Origin: Porogramme epimiltina
Lineage: Eukaryota > Basidiomycota > Agaricomycetes > Polyporales > Polyporaceae
DNA length: 46,740 bases
Direction: 5' to 3'
Assembly: GCA_900155495.1 (NCBI GenBank)
Contig: FTLJ01000816.1
Coordinates: 1 to 46,740 of the forward strand
Within the stretch, counting starts at the first letter, position 1. Each line of letters begins with the position of its first letter. A model generated the notes under the pieces. It had not been told where the DNA came from. It did not search any database and was given only the letters and a program-made list of their open reading frames with translations. A program made the translations under genes and the position numbers. Shown piece after piece: positions 1 through 11,300 of this stretch.

Positions 1-15
1 AAAGAGACCGCATCT

Positions 16-3000
16 ATGGCAACTCCCTCCCCCCCCCCCGCCGCCCCCCCCCCCCCCCCCCCGCCCCGCCAGCACTTCCTCACCCCCAACTCCCCCCCAC
101 AGCAGCACAGGCGGCCCATATCCCGCCAGCGCTTCATACAGGACTTCTCACAATGCCTCTTCGAGTTCGTCATCCAGCTCCTCCCCACCACCGACGAGAT
201 GGCCGTCAAGGAGGATGTCCGCAAGCTCCTCGAACGCCTCATCCGCACAATCGAGCCCGACAGCAGGCTCCTCTCCTTTGGCAGCTCTGCCAACGGCTTC
301 AGCCTCAAGAACTCAGGTCTGCCCGCCCTCCCTCTCCACGCGCCCACCCTTCGCCTACTGATCGTCGTGACCGCGTCTAGACATGGACTTGTGCTGCCTC
401 ATTGACTCCGGAGAGCGTCTGAACGCCTCCGATCTCGTCACAATGGTGGGGGATCTCCTAGAGCGAGGTACGCTCCCAGCCCGAGCGTCCTGAGATCGCT
501 GTGCTCATCACCGGCCCATCGCACCCGGCATACCAGAGACCAAGTTCCATGTCAAGCCCCTCCCTCATGCACGAATACCTATCGTGAAGCTCACCCTCGA
601 CCCCTCACCCGCGTTGCCCTTTGGAATCGCCTGTGACATCGGCTTCGAGAACCGGTTAGCGTTGGAGAACACACGCCTGCTGATGTGCTACGCCTCCGTT
701 GACCCCGCCCGGGTACGGACAATGGTCCTCTTCCGTGAGTCTCGAATATATCGCGTGTTCTAGTCTCTTGTCTGACGGCTACTGCTTTCCCTAGTCAAAG
801 TATGGAGCAAACGACGGTACGCTCTCGTTTGTGCGATGCTGTTCAGTCCTGGGTCTCATGTTGCCCTAGCAAAATCAACTCGCCGTACAAGGGCACGCTG
901 TCTTCGTATGGCTATGTGCTCCTCGTCATCTATTTCCTCGTGCATGTCAAGAACCCGCCTGTGCTCCCTAATTTACAACAAATGCCACCCCCACGACCCG
1001 TCCCCGAGGTAAGTTCATGTCACTACGCGCCGAACGCGTACTCATGGATTGCCACAGGAGGAGACTCATCTAAACGGACATAATATTTGGTAATTATGAT
1101 GCGCCGCTTCCCAGTAACTGGCGACTCATTATTGGCAGGTTCTTTGATGACATAGAGCTTCTAAGGCAGCGATGGCAGTCCGCGAATCTGGACACGGTCG
1201 CGGATTTGTTAGTGCCCCTCTGTTCAGCCCATTGACCATGGCTGAACAGTCGCACTGTCTTAGGTTGATAGACTTCTTCAAGTTCTACTCGCGCGACTTT
1301 TCGTACAACACGGGCGTCGCCTCTATTAGAGCAGGGTTGCTGAAGAAAGACGACAAAGGGTGGGCAACCGAGGTATGTCAAGCACAGCATCATCGCACCC
1401 GCTGTTTCTCACCTCCTTTCAGCAATCCGATTACGGGACCGGGCGAGAACGAAACCGGCTGTGCATCGAGGTACGCCATTTTCCAACACGCAGTCAAACA
1501 GCTCGCTCATACGGCAGTCTAGGATCCATTTGAGACCGATTTCAACGTCGCACGCTGTGTGACCAAGGACGGCCTCTACACCGTAAGTTTCCTTCCTATT
1601 GTTCCGATTGCAACCCCACCTTAGAAGTGCTTGTAGATACGCGGGGAGTTCATGCGAGCGTCAAGAATCATCCAACACCGGCCCGATCGTGCCATTCTCG
1701 CACTGGCGCAACTCTGCGAAGAGCGAAAAGATGAAACTCTAGGCCCTCCGCCGCCTCAGGCCCGATCATCCTTTGCGCCTCCCCGACTCAACTCAATACC
1801 CCCACAGACTCCATATACGGTTGGTAGCAGCCCGATGCGCCCCAACGGCGTTCCTGTCCCCGTGCCAGAAGATATCGCCTCCCCTGGGAAATCCCAGGCG
1901 TCTTCTCCTGTCTCGCCGACCCCTTCTTCTCCGAGTGACTCACCCGGGCGGCCCGTCATTGGCAAGGATGCCACTCTGCGCCTCCCCGTGGACAAGCTGG
2001 ATCACATGGCGCCAATACGAGGCAAGTGGACGAGCCCCCCGCCGCCGGAGGCGACCGAGGAGGACCGCTCCGCGTTCGAGGACCGTCTCGGTCAGAGTCT
2101 TGCATTGGCGACTGCCCCGAGTGCCGCGCCGCGGTTGCGGGAGCATTCGTACGCTTCGTCGAACGCTAGTGAAGTGCACACGGACGACGAGCGGCAGTCA
2201 ATCGCAGAGTCCGATGACGTGCGGTCCGTCAAGTCGTATCTTGAGGAGGGGGCGGTGCATTACAGCAGGGAACTGCACGAGCGCGAGCGGCAACTGGCTA
2301 GTCTGCAGGCGCAACAACAGACGCGACTACAGCAGCAGCAATACAGCGCCGACGCTTCTAGCTCCGGCACGAGCGGTGGCTCTCCGATGAGCTCGCGCAT
2401 GGAGGGCGGCGTCGACGTCAAAATGATCTCGAGGCTACGAGGGCGTCCAGCAGCACGGCTAGGCCAGCCATCGACCGGGAACCAGTCCAACGGCAACAGC
2501 GGACGTGCGACGCCCAGCGACCGGAGCGACGGCTTTACCCCGCCCCCACGGATGGACACGGGTACCCCTCGACGATCGATGTCGTTCCCTGTACGGAACG
2601 CGAACCGCTTCTCGCTCCCCGCCATTCCCATAACTGGGTTCCCCAACCCGCTCGCTGCAGCCTACCACGCGCGCATGTCGCCGACGACGGGGAATACCCC
2701 GCCGCGCTATATTCTGCAGGCCGCCGAGGCGCAAGTGCAGGCGCAGGCACAGGCTCAAGCACACGCCCAAGCACAGGCTCATGCGCACGCGCAGGCAAAT
2801 GTGTACTACGAGGCCGTCCCCTCGCGAGAGCGGATGTACCGCGCGATGGCTGCCTACAGCCCCCAGATGCAGTTCGCATCCCCACAGCCGATGTTCGACC
2901 ACATGGGGCACCTGTACGCCAGCGGGGACTCCAGCATGAGCAGGAGTCGCAGCAGGAGCCGTAGTCGCAGCAGGAGTCGAAGCCCCTCGTCTGCGATCGA

Positions 3001-4207
3001 CGCTCCCATCATGATCCGCCGGGTCAGCGCATCAGGAGAGTGCGCAGAGGAACCCGTCGCAGGCCCGTCAAGGCTCTCCGCCGACAGCTCGGTGCCATCC
3101 TCGCCCCAGCTCGAGTCTGGTCGCGGACAACGGGTGCACTCGCATCAGCACTCGCACTCAAGCACCACCATCACCGCCCCTACGCCGCCAGCGACCGCCC
3201 GCCATTTCCCCATCACCATACCCTCCGCTGCGGTCCTTCCACAGGTCGGCACGACGCTCGGCCCTCGACATTCGCCGCAATCGCAGTCCCGCTCCCGCTC
3301 GCCGCCATACCTGTCCGCGCAACGGAGCCCCCCGCATCCGTACGCCTACCAGCCGCAGTTCTCGAGCCCGCGCATGGGCGCGTCGAACCTGCCCCCGCGC
3401 CTGCGCGCCGACCGGGAGCGCAACTTTGGACAGCAGCAGCAGGCCGTTGGGCACTCCCCGCTCCTGACGCACGCCTCGCTCGCGCTCGCGCCGCTGCCCG
3501 CGCTCGCGCTCGCGCCGTCGCCCGAGATCGTGCGGCAGCCGCGGCTGCCGGACGCGCAGCAGCTGCGGCCGACGTCGCCGTTCGCGTCGCACTCGTACTC
3601 GTCGGGGAGCGTGTCGCCGCCGATGTCGTGCACGAGCTCGTCGCACTACGCGGGGTCGTCGTCGCCGCTGTCGACGTCGCCGCCGTCGCCGGCGCAGAGC
3701 GAGATGAAGGGCGAGGGCGGGGGCGGCGCGCGCGGGGGCCGCGGGGGCGTCGCGGTCGCGAGCCCGCTGCGCTCGCCGATCCCGCTGCTCGACGTGGACG
3801 CGCTCGTGCCCCGCGGTGTGGGCGCGCGGGCGCCGCAGGGCCTCGGGCTGGAGGATGTGCCCGAGAAGGAGGGTGCGGGGACGCCGGTGCCGGTGCTCGT
3901 CTCTGTCACTGTGGCTCCGGCCCCGCCGCGAGCGGCGTCGTTGGCGGTCGCGCCTGTGCCGGTCGTGCTGAAACAGGAGGCGGGCTCGCCGGTGGCCCCG
4001 CGCGCGCGCGACGAGCCGGTGGAGGCTGCTCCCGCCGCCGCCCGGGAGGTCAAGGCTGTTTCGCCCCCTCCTGTGCCCGAGCTCGTCCCGGCCGTCACGG
4101 TCAGAGCGATTAGCCCTGTCGTCGAGCAGCACGCTGCCACTCCCGTTGAGGCGCCCGTGGAGATCGTGTCAGCGCCTGCCGAGGTGGAACAGGACTCGTC
4201 TGTCTGA
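16..4207 (+). CDS. Cid1/TRF-family RNA nucleotidyltransferase (poly(A)/poly(U) polymerase) with long disordered tail
   Basis: It adds ribonucleotides to RNA 3' ends, as cytoplasmic Cid1/Cid13-type enzymes do. Eleven exons join in frame: 16-316, 381-467, 537-734, 795-816, 870-1008, 1058-1089, 1139-1207, 1264-1372, 1423-1470, 1523-1582, 1637-4207. The first junction restores the catalytic block GSSANGFSLKNSDMDL with its DxD metal pair. The third Asp lies in CDIGFENRLALENT. The PAP-associated part follows, with INSPYKGTLSSYGYVL, IEDPF and IRGEF. The nucleotide-recognition loop reads DPFETDFNVAR, with Phe where S. pombe Cid1 has its UTP-selecting His. The last exon adds about 850 residues of low-complexity tail, including a Gln-Ala/His-Ala run (about 2730-2800) and an Arg-Ser repeat (about 2936-2985). 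The N-terminus has a poly-Pro run encoded by C tracts. The ATG at 16 is the first available, so the protein may begin further upstream. Confidence 0.88.
2936..2985 (+). repeat. Arg-Ser dipeptide coding repeat
   Basis: Degenerate AGC/AGT/AGG/CGT/CGC triplets encode a run of about eight Ser-Arg dipeptides inside the disordered tail of the Cid1-like protein. RS repeats in RNA-processing proteins are commonly phosphorylated by SR-type kinases. That role here is inferred. Confidence 0.75.
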
Positions 4208-5416
4208 CGGTGACGTCTCCGCCCCCATTGGCACCCCGCCCTTCTGTTGCATATCAGCTACCTCCTTGGGGTCGGGCGATCCATGTCGCACAGCATTGGA
4301 GTCCGACCGACCCGAAGGTCTCGAGTACGCCCATGTCATCATACCCACAGGTGTATCTTCGCCAAGCCGTCTGGGAATCTTGCATACGCCATGCATGAAG
4401 CCATCAGTAACCATATCTCTTCCCTTTCATTTACCTCTCGACTCCCAAATCCCGAAACAAGGCCAATAGTTTCCGCCTTCGGTACATTATGTCCTCAGGA
4501 TCGCATCTGCCTCAAGTGCTCACTAGTCACTGCCCCCCTCCCGCCATCGAACAACCATACGATCGAACAACATTATTGCATCATCCTCAAAGCCATATCC
4601 AATCGTCTATTTCAACGAATCATCACCAATTGCCACGTACGAGTCGACTCTGCTATTCGCTGCCGCTGCTGCTGTTGCGCATCCGTACATACCATCCATC
4701 CTCCCATCGTCATTCCAACCATCCCATACACCCATCCACCCGTCCTCATCCATCCATCCGCTTCGCCCCACCCTTACTCTATCCTGCCGTAATTCCCGCA
4801 CGCCGTAGTCTCCCTGGCCTACCAAGGCGAGCCAGACCGGGAGGCAGGAGGTCCCCGGAGGGTACCCACGTAGGTACGCTCCCCGCCAGCCGCCATGTTC
4901 GCTTCGTGTCCGCTCCCCCCATCCCCGTCCCGGACGTCTGGACGTCTTCTGTTCGCCGTGGAGTCGTACGTCTTCTTTTTGCCCCTCCCCCCCTTTCTCT
5001 CGCGGCAGCCGACTTAGGTTCCGCGTGGCCTCTCTTCTTGCCTGCCCTCTCGCTGTGCAGTTCGCGCGAGCGCGTTGCCTCAGTGGGTCGCGTGGCGGCC
5101 GATCGTCGGTGCCCGCCTCTTGTTCCCCAAAGTTTGCATACCGTGTATCCTTGTGTAGGCTACTACTACTGCCGTTGTATGCATCTATGGTCATCCTTTC
5201 GTGCGTTGTCAGGCGCGCATGCGCAAGGCTTGAGCGTGCGATATCATTTGCGAAAAAGGTGATAAGATAACCCGCTTCATTAGACACCCATACACTAATC
5301 AGACGGACTATGGAAGACGCTAACAGGGTGAGATAGTCGCGAGGCTGCGGCACAAAATTCATCGTCAGGCGGGAAGTAGAACGAGGTGGAACGGCGAGAT
5401 AGAACCTACCGCCTGG
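4208..5416. other. Intergenic, tail-to-tail; no gene seen
   Basis: This 1.2 kb lies between the stop codons of the Cid1-like gene and the AT-hook gene. It should hold two 3' UTRs. Around 4725-4770 there is a pyrimidine-rich stretch with irregular CCATCC/CCCATC units. Open frames here are C/T-rich and show no recognisable protein. Confidence 0.6.
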
Positions 5417-6536
5417 TTACCGTGATTGGAGGGCGAGTTCGTTATCGAAAAGGAGTTCCAAGCCTTGGCCGAAACGCCCCCCGCGGTCGACGTCAACGGC
5501 CCACGGCTCCATCTTGCGCCGCGTCAGTCTGTGGATCAGCTCTCCTTCCTTGGGTACCAATTCGGGAGCTCGGGATGTCCGAATGCGACTATCGAAAACG
5601 AGGCGCATAGGGGACAGGATGCGCTGCACCCGTGCCACGACCACACGTTTTCCCGCGTGTTCTTGGAGTGGGGATTTCTCAAAGGTGCAGAGCATTTGGC
5701 CTGCAGCGAATCGGTGAGCGGCAGGGAGATGTGATGTGACTGCGCGGCCTTCACCGCACCTTTGACTGGAGATTTTAGATGTGTAAAATTTAAGAGGTTA
5801 TAGGTCATGATTTGCGCATTTATAGACCCCTCGCTGACGAATCTATACGTCGGGCTCCGGAAGCGGAGATCCACGAAGAACGGCTGTCCAAAGGAGTAAA
5901 TGGGGGGACTCCTGAATTGGGCCTTCTGCATTTTGAATGGGTTGCCTGATTTCCCTGTCTTCACATCTTTGCCCTGGCGGATGAACTCATCGGATAAGAG
6001 ACCGTCGCGGACCAGGATGTCCGCCAGCGGGACAAGGTCGTGTTTGAGGAGAGAGAAGATAGGGAGGAGCCAAGGTAATCCGTTGGACAATAGGTCAGAC
6101 CCTGATGCGAAGCTGGCCGGGTCGCTTGAATCGGTGAGGCGGAACCTGATTTCAGCTGCGAGGAGCGGAGCGTTGGGCTCCCTGTGGAAGTAGAAGAATC
6201 CGCTGGTGTTGCTGAAGACGTGGGAGTGTGTGCACACGCCTGCTTGACGGTGAGCAGGATCATGTCTGTCATAAAGCGGCAGTCTCTGCCACAGGGTGAA
6301 CTTGTCATGAAACTTTGGATATTGAACAAAGTCTTCTGGTGTGAGGTGGGCTGGATCCAGCGTGCCAATGTTATGGGCGTAAATCCTGGGGCGACCACGT
6401 TTCTTGGTACGCCCGGACTCGTCGTGTACCGTGGATTCGGCACTGGGAGTTGATGATGTCTGTAAAAGTCCTGAGGGTTTATAGATAGCTCGAGCGCCAG
6501 TTTGGTATACACAGAAAATGCGGGCCTACGCTTCAT
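5417..6536 (-). CDS. Hypothetical protein with AT-hook-like KKRGRPR motif
   Basis: Three exons join in frame on the minus strand: 6536-6513, 6459-5760 and 5700-5417. They give about 335 residues. Introns of 53 and 59 nt have GT-AG ends (GTGTAT...TACAG and GTGCGG...CTGCAG). Near the N-terminus is TKKRGRPRIYAHN, whose RGRP core is the minor-groove-binding signature of AT-hooks. The rest is soluble-looking: FTLWQRLPLYDRHDPAH, then about 200 residues with no motif I recognise, and a basic C-terminus. An in-frame ATG at 6626 would add 30 Arg/Leu-rich residues that could act as a mitochondrial-type leader. I prefer 6536 but cannot exclude the longer start. I do not recognise the family. DNA binding is inferred from the motif alone. 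Confidence 0.55.
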
Positions 6537-6626
6537 GCTCCCCAGGCGGGCGCCAGAACGCGAGCGCAGAAGTGCTGGCAGCAACGCGGGTAGGGGTCGT
6601 AACATAGCTTCCCTTCGACCTGGCAC

Positions 6627-7016
6627 GCTGGCGGTGCTGATAACTGAAGGGACCTTTAGTCTACATTCCCAACGTTCATTGAGTTAGGTGAGCTCACATG
6701 CCAAATTGTAAACAGTAAAGACACAAGCCTTGGCCGGGGAATAAGCTAGCTGGTGGAACTTATAACAAGAAGTTAGAACCGAGCTCGACTCGGTAATGAC
6801 ATCAACTTGCTGTCGGTATTGGCAGTACTTTCCCACGTCTACCACGTGGTCTGTTGTCAGAGACCATAGACGATCATGATTGACGTCATTCCTGGGATCT
6901 AGATCTAGACGATCTGAAATACCTGGGCTCAGTTATGCTGAGGCGAGTTTGGAATCCACCCATTCCTCGTCGCACAGTAAACCAAACCTCTGAAAAGACT
7001 AAAAGACTAAAGTGGC
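6627..7016. other. Intergenic between divergent genes
   Basis: This 390 bp is the promoter region for the minus-strand AT-hook gene and the plus-strand coiled-coil gene. A short palindromic GATCTAGATC lies around 6897-6906. No coding signal is apparent. Confidence 0.5.
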
Positions 7017-7804
7017 ATGGCCGAGAAATACAAGCTCAAGGTGCGCCTTGCTGCAACTGCACTCACGCACTATGGCGACTTACCTATTCTCCCCCTGGAA
7101 CTGCTCGTGTACTCGAGTCTAGCAGAGTTCCGAGGACACAGGGTGCCGTCCACCGACTATTTAATTGATTATGTGACATTCACAATCCAATTTAAATACA
7201 GGCTGATGACGGCAGTGGCGGCCCAGATGCAATGTGAGTGCATATACTCAGCTGTCTCTGATACGCTCACTGGGAGCAGCTACCTGGGATAAAAAACGCA
7301 AGGACAAGGAGGCAAAATTCCTCCAGGAAGCCAGGGGGGAGCTAGATAAATGCGTACGTGGCCACAAACAGAGCACGATCACCTTCGCCATTGACAAATG
7401 GACCCCGTCCACTAGTTCAATCAGCGAATGGAAGATTACACCAGCGCCTTGGCCGAGTTGTAAGCGCGCACAGGACAGTGATTAGGCACTGGGCATCAAC
7501 TTATGAGTTGCTTTCACTAGGAATGAAGTGTATGAGAAGTTTGTAAATGAATACGCACAGGTAGACGATCACATACGCAAACTCTGGGTCTCGCTCTCCC
7601 AGGCTCAACAAAAATTACTCGTACGTAAATCCATGGCACTTGCGCCGCTGGCATTTCGATACCACTACTTCTATCCACTAGACGCTGTCAGAGAAGAAAG
7701 CTGCAGAGTGCGCAGCGAAAGACCAGGAGCGCGAGAGAGGACAAGTTCAAGGGATGGCTATCACGAAACGGGCAGTTGAAGGCGAGTACGCTCTGGAGCT
7801 ATAG
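7017..7804 (+). CDS. Small coiled-coil protein, seven exons
   Basis: Seven short exons join in frame: 7017-7040, 7123-7142, 7202-7233, 7280-7353, 7416-7459, 7521-7620, 7682-7804. The total is 417 nt, 138 residues. Every intron is GT-AG and 46-82 nt long. The product is almost entirely charged helix with heptad-like spacing, for example DKKRKDKEAKFLQEARGELD and ELNEVYEKFVNEYAQVDDHI. This suggests a coiled coil. There is no signal peptide or membrane segment. No enzyme motif is visible and I do not recognise the family. The first two exons (24 and 20 nt) are the least certain. If they are wrong, translation could begin at the ATG at 7206 in the third exon. Confidence 0.6.
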
Positions 7805-8375
7805 AGTTTGTGAGGGCGTTCTAAACGTTCCGGGGTAGATTTCGGAAGACTCGTTTCGTCCATGGAGGAGGCCCGGAGGAGCCGCTTCTAGTGATTGTGC
7901 GAGACAGAGAGCGACGATCAAAGGAGCTTGCAACTGCTGTGATTGGGATGTAGAGTACGGACGAAATTACTTGTACGGTGCATAGAGAGTACATAGCCGT
8001 GATTGACGAGGAGATCTGGAGAGGGGCAGAAAAAGATCTGACGTCGGTGCCTGCGAGTGGGGGGAGCGCCCGGGTACGTAAGGCGATCGCGTTCGGGGAC
8101 GGAGACGGAGCGCCTGCACTCGCCTGCGCCTCGCCTCGACGAGCGTCGCCTTGCTCTCAGCTCTCCGTCCCGGTCCACCACATGCTCCCCGCCTCGCCGC
8201 CTCCGCCCCTTTCTCCCATCTACGACCTTTCTTGTCTTCTTCGCCTTCCTTCCCGTGCCCACCCCGCCTCGGCTCCCCTGCCCCATCTCACGCGACGACT
8301 CATCCATCCGCCGTCAGTGTCCGATTTCCGCTCAAACTCCCCTCTCGTGTGCTCACCCCAGCCCTAGACCCCTGA
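7805..8375. other. Intergenic / 5' region of the TSC2-like gene
   Basis: The second half (about 8130-8370) is strongly C/T-rich, as in many basidiomycete 5' UTRs and promoters directly upstream of a start codon. Small open frames here look like composition effects. No gene is seen. Confidence 0.5.
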
Positions 8376-11300
8376 ATGCCTTCGCATAATGACGAATCGC
8401 ACCGACCAGCAAGGCAGAGAGCAAACACCAGCTTCGCCTTCCCTGGCTGGCGCCGCGGTCGTGCCGAGACTACCACTCCGACCCCCGCCCCGCCCCAGCC
8501 CCTCACCTCGCCTCTACCCCATTGGGAAGACCTGATCAAGGAGCTTTCCCCTCCCGCCGTCCCCTCTCCGCATTTTGCCAGGCTGCTCGCCAACTCCCTT
8601 GCAGACCTTGGTGCGCATTCTCCTCCGCCGCGTCTTCCCGTCCTTCTTCCTGTCCTCGCAAACCTTTGTTCCCCCGACTCTCCTGCAACCCTGCAACCCA
8701 TCGGATGTGAAATCCTCGTTACGTTTCTGAACTTCGATCAATCTGTCGTATCTACCGCAGACAGGCTATCCTGTCTATCACTCCTCAATGCTTCTTGGTC
8801 GCGGGAGCTATGGGAGTGCCGCACAAAAGCGCTCAAGGCATTCATTCGTGAAGGAGACCGGACCATCGGGGTGGAGACGCAAACACTACGCATGCTAGAA
8901 GGCTGGATACGGGGAGCATTTGATGGTTTTCTGCGCCCAAGGTCGGAACTAGTACCCGACGACAGGCTCCTCTGTCAACGCAATGTCGAACATCTTACCG
9001 CCCTCCTCATCAGCCTCATCCGAAGACCCGAGTTTGTTTCCCGTCTGACGGAGGACGACGTCGCTGGCGTACTTGAACTATGGGAAGACCTACTTGACAA
9101 GGCGTTATCCGTACCCAGCGACTTTGGACTTTCCCCCACTGCCTCCCCGGTTATCGAGCCCCAGTCTTCCAAAACTATGTCGCCCCCCAAACTCTCTTTG
9201 GTACACAAGCGACACCATTCCTCGGCATCGCTCCCAAAGCAATCACTTCTGAAACATCCCGCTGATGTTATCGTGGATGCGTATCTCACCTACCTCTCCG
9301 AACGGCTTGTTGCGCTTGCACATAGCTATCTCGCTTCCATAGTACCTCTTCTCTTCCGCGCCCTGGCCTTCTATTGCTCACCCCTTCCCCGCCTTTCCTT
9401 GGAACCCAGCTTCGGCAATGAAAACCCGCTCGAGCCGCGAATAGTGGAAACGCTCCAGAAGCTCGTCGCCGGGCCGTATGCGTCCGACTGCAGGAGACAT
9501 ATGAAGCGCCATTTTCTCCCACCCCGGGAACCGGAGATGGACCCTCTTGTGTCTGTTCAAACGTCCGTCGGTGCCCTTCGCACACTTCGCATGTCTATGA
9601 GGACCGTGCTCGAGAGCCGTCTGGCGCGTGCATACATCGAGCAAGCTTCGTCCATGGACTACTCGCCGGCGGGTGTCCCCTCGCATATAGCAATGGAGCG
9701 TGGACTTATGGAGCGTGCATGGGCCAAGGATGAGACCGCCGCTTGGGATCTCACTCGGTTTGCGAGCGCCCTCGCGCAGGCCGCCAAAAGGTGGATCTTG
9801 CAGGCCCAAGAGGACACCCACAACGAAATCGCCCCTCGCAAGGAAGACGTATTGTTGGAAATTGCGGGCATTGTCAGGGACGTTATTCAAGCCATGGACG
9901 GGCAAGGCGAAGATGTCGACGACGAAGAGGTCGAGGCGGTAGGACGGATTACGTGTGAGCTGGTAGTTCATCTTCGTTCGTATCGGTATGTATACCTCGC
10001 TACTTCTTTGTTGTCACAACCGTTAATCGTTGTCCCAAGGACAATCCATCAAGATTTCGCGCCGATCTCCATTCTCCGGCCGAATGGCCCCTCCCCATTC
10101 TTAATGTCAGTTGCGACAATCCTTTCCCAGGATTTGAGAAGCACGCCACTGTTCCCCGTTCTTCCGTCTATCATTCTTTCCGTAGGGGACAAGTTGCCCG
10201 ACACGGACCTATCCCACGTCCTGAGCGTCATGGCCGAACGACAATGTTTCTCTCCGACGTCACTTTCGTGGCTGGACAATTGGGACAACGTGCTGACAAT
10301 GTCGGGCCTGTTCGCGCGAAATCGTTCGAAAACACGACGACACGCAATGGGCCACCTCAAGTCCGTATGGGAGTTTGTGAAGGACATTCCTGCATATCGA
10401 AAACCGTTGGCAAGCTTGGTGTTCGACGTCTGGAAGCAACAACATTCGGGAGACGGTCTGGAGGACAATCATGTGTTGGTCGCTTGGAACCTCCTCGCCG
10501 ATGAAGCGGTGTTACGCCTGGTAGAGAAGCACGCGGACGACGCAGACACCGAAGCGTGCGGAGCGCAGGACGGATTTTGTGAGGAGATCCTCGATTTCTT
10601 GTTGGCGATGGCCCACAACCAAGGACAAGACGACGAAGACGACGCGGCTTCCATCATGACGGTAGATTCCGCAATGCCGTCACCTCCCGTAGTTAGCGCT
10701 CCCCCAAACACGACGGCTAGCTCGCCCATCATGTCAAGAGTGACCACGGAATACCCTACCCCTAGGGAAAACCAGACGTCATTCATGACAATTCTTTCAT
10801 CCTTTACTACTGCTATGCCGCGCTCGCAGTCCAAGCCGCGACGAGCGACCAACGATATGCCTACTCCCATCGAAGCACCCTCTCCGATTCTCGCCCCCGT
10901 CGACCCACAGACGTGCACACCCCGCTCAGTCGGTGCGGTCATCGCCCTCGTGTCCGTATTCAGCCAGCTCGTCTTCACGCCGCTCGCGCTCTCGCGCTGC
11001 AGCCTCTGGCACGCAAAGCGCGTGTTCGAGCACCTTGTCGAGCTCGTCTCTGGCGCAGGGTCCTTGCGCGCGCGCCTCACCGTGCTGCAGTTCCTGATGC
11101 GCCTCCGCGTCGGGCGCGACCACAGGCTGTACTTTGCGCGCGACGAGTATGACAAGGACGGGCACGTAGCATCCCTCGCTGGGCTCATAGGGCGCGCGGA
11201 GGGCGGCACGGGGACCGTCGAGGACATGCTCAAGGATGACGAGCTCCGGAGGGCGCGGACGCGCCTTCCTGTGGAGCGCGATGGGCGGCGCGTCTCGCGC

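Noticed and set aside
3040..4140. Long open frames on both strands (357 and 324 residues) inside the Cid1-like tail
   Set aside because: They overlap the confirmed coding frame, are built of Arg/Ala/Gly composition and arise from high GC with biased codons. No motif or start context supports them.
4607..5362. A 251-residue minus-strand open frame in the first intergenic region
   Set aside because: Repeated Trp/Met/Asp/Gly residues come from the antisense of CATCC-type repeats. There is no known motif, and it sits where two 3' UTRs are expected.
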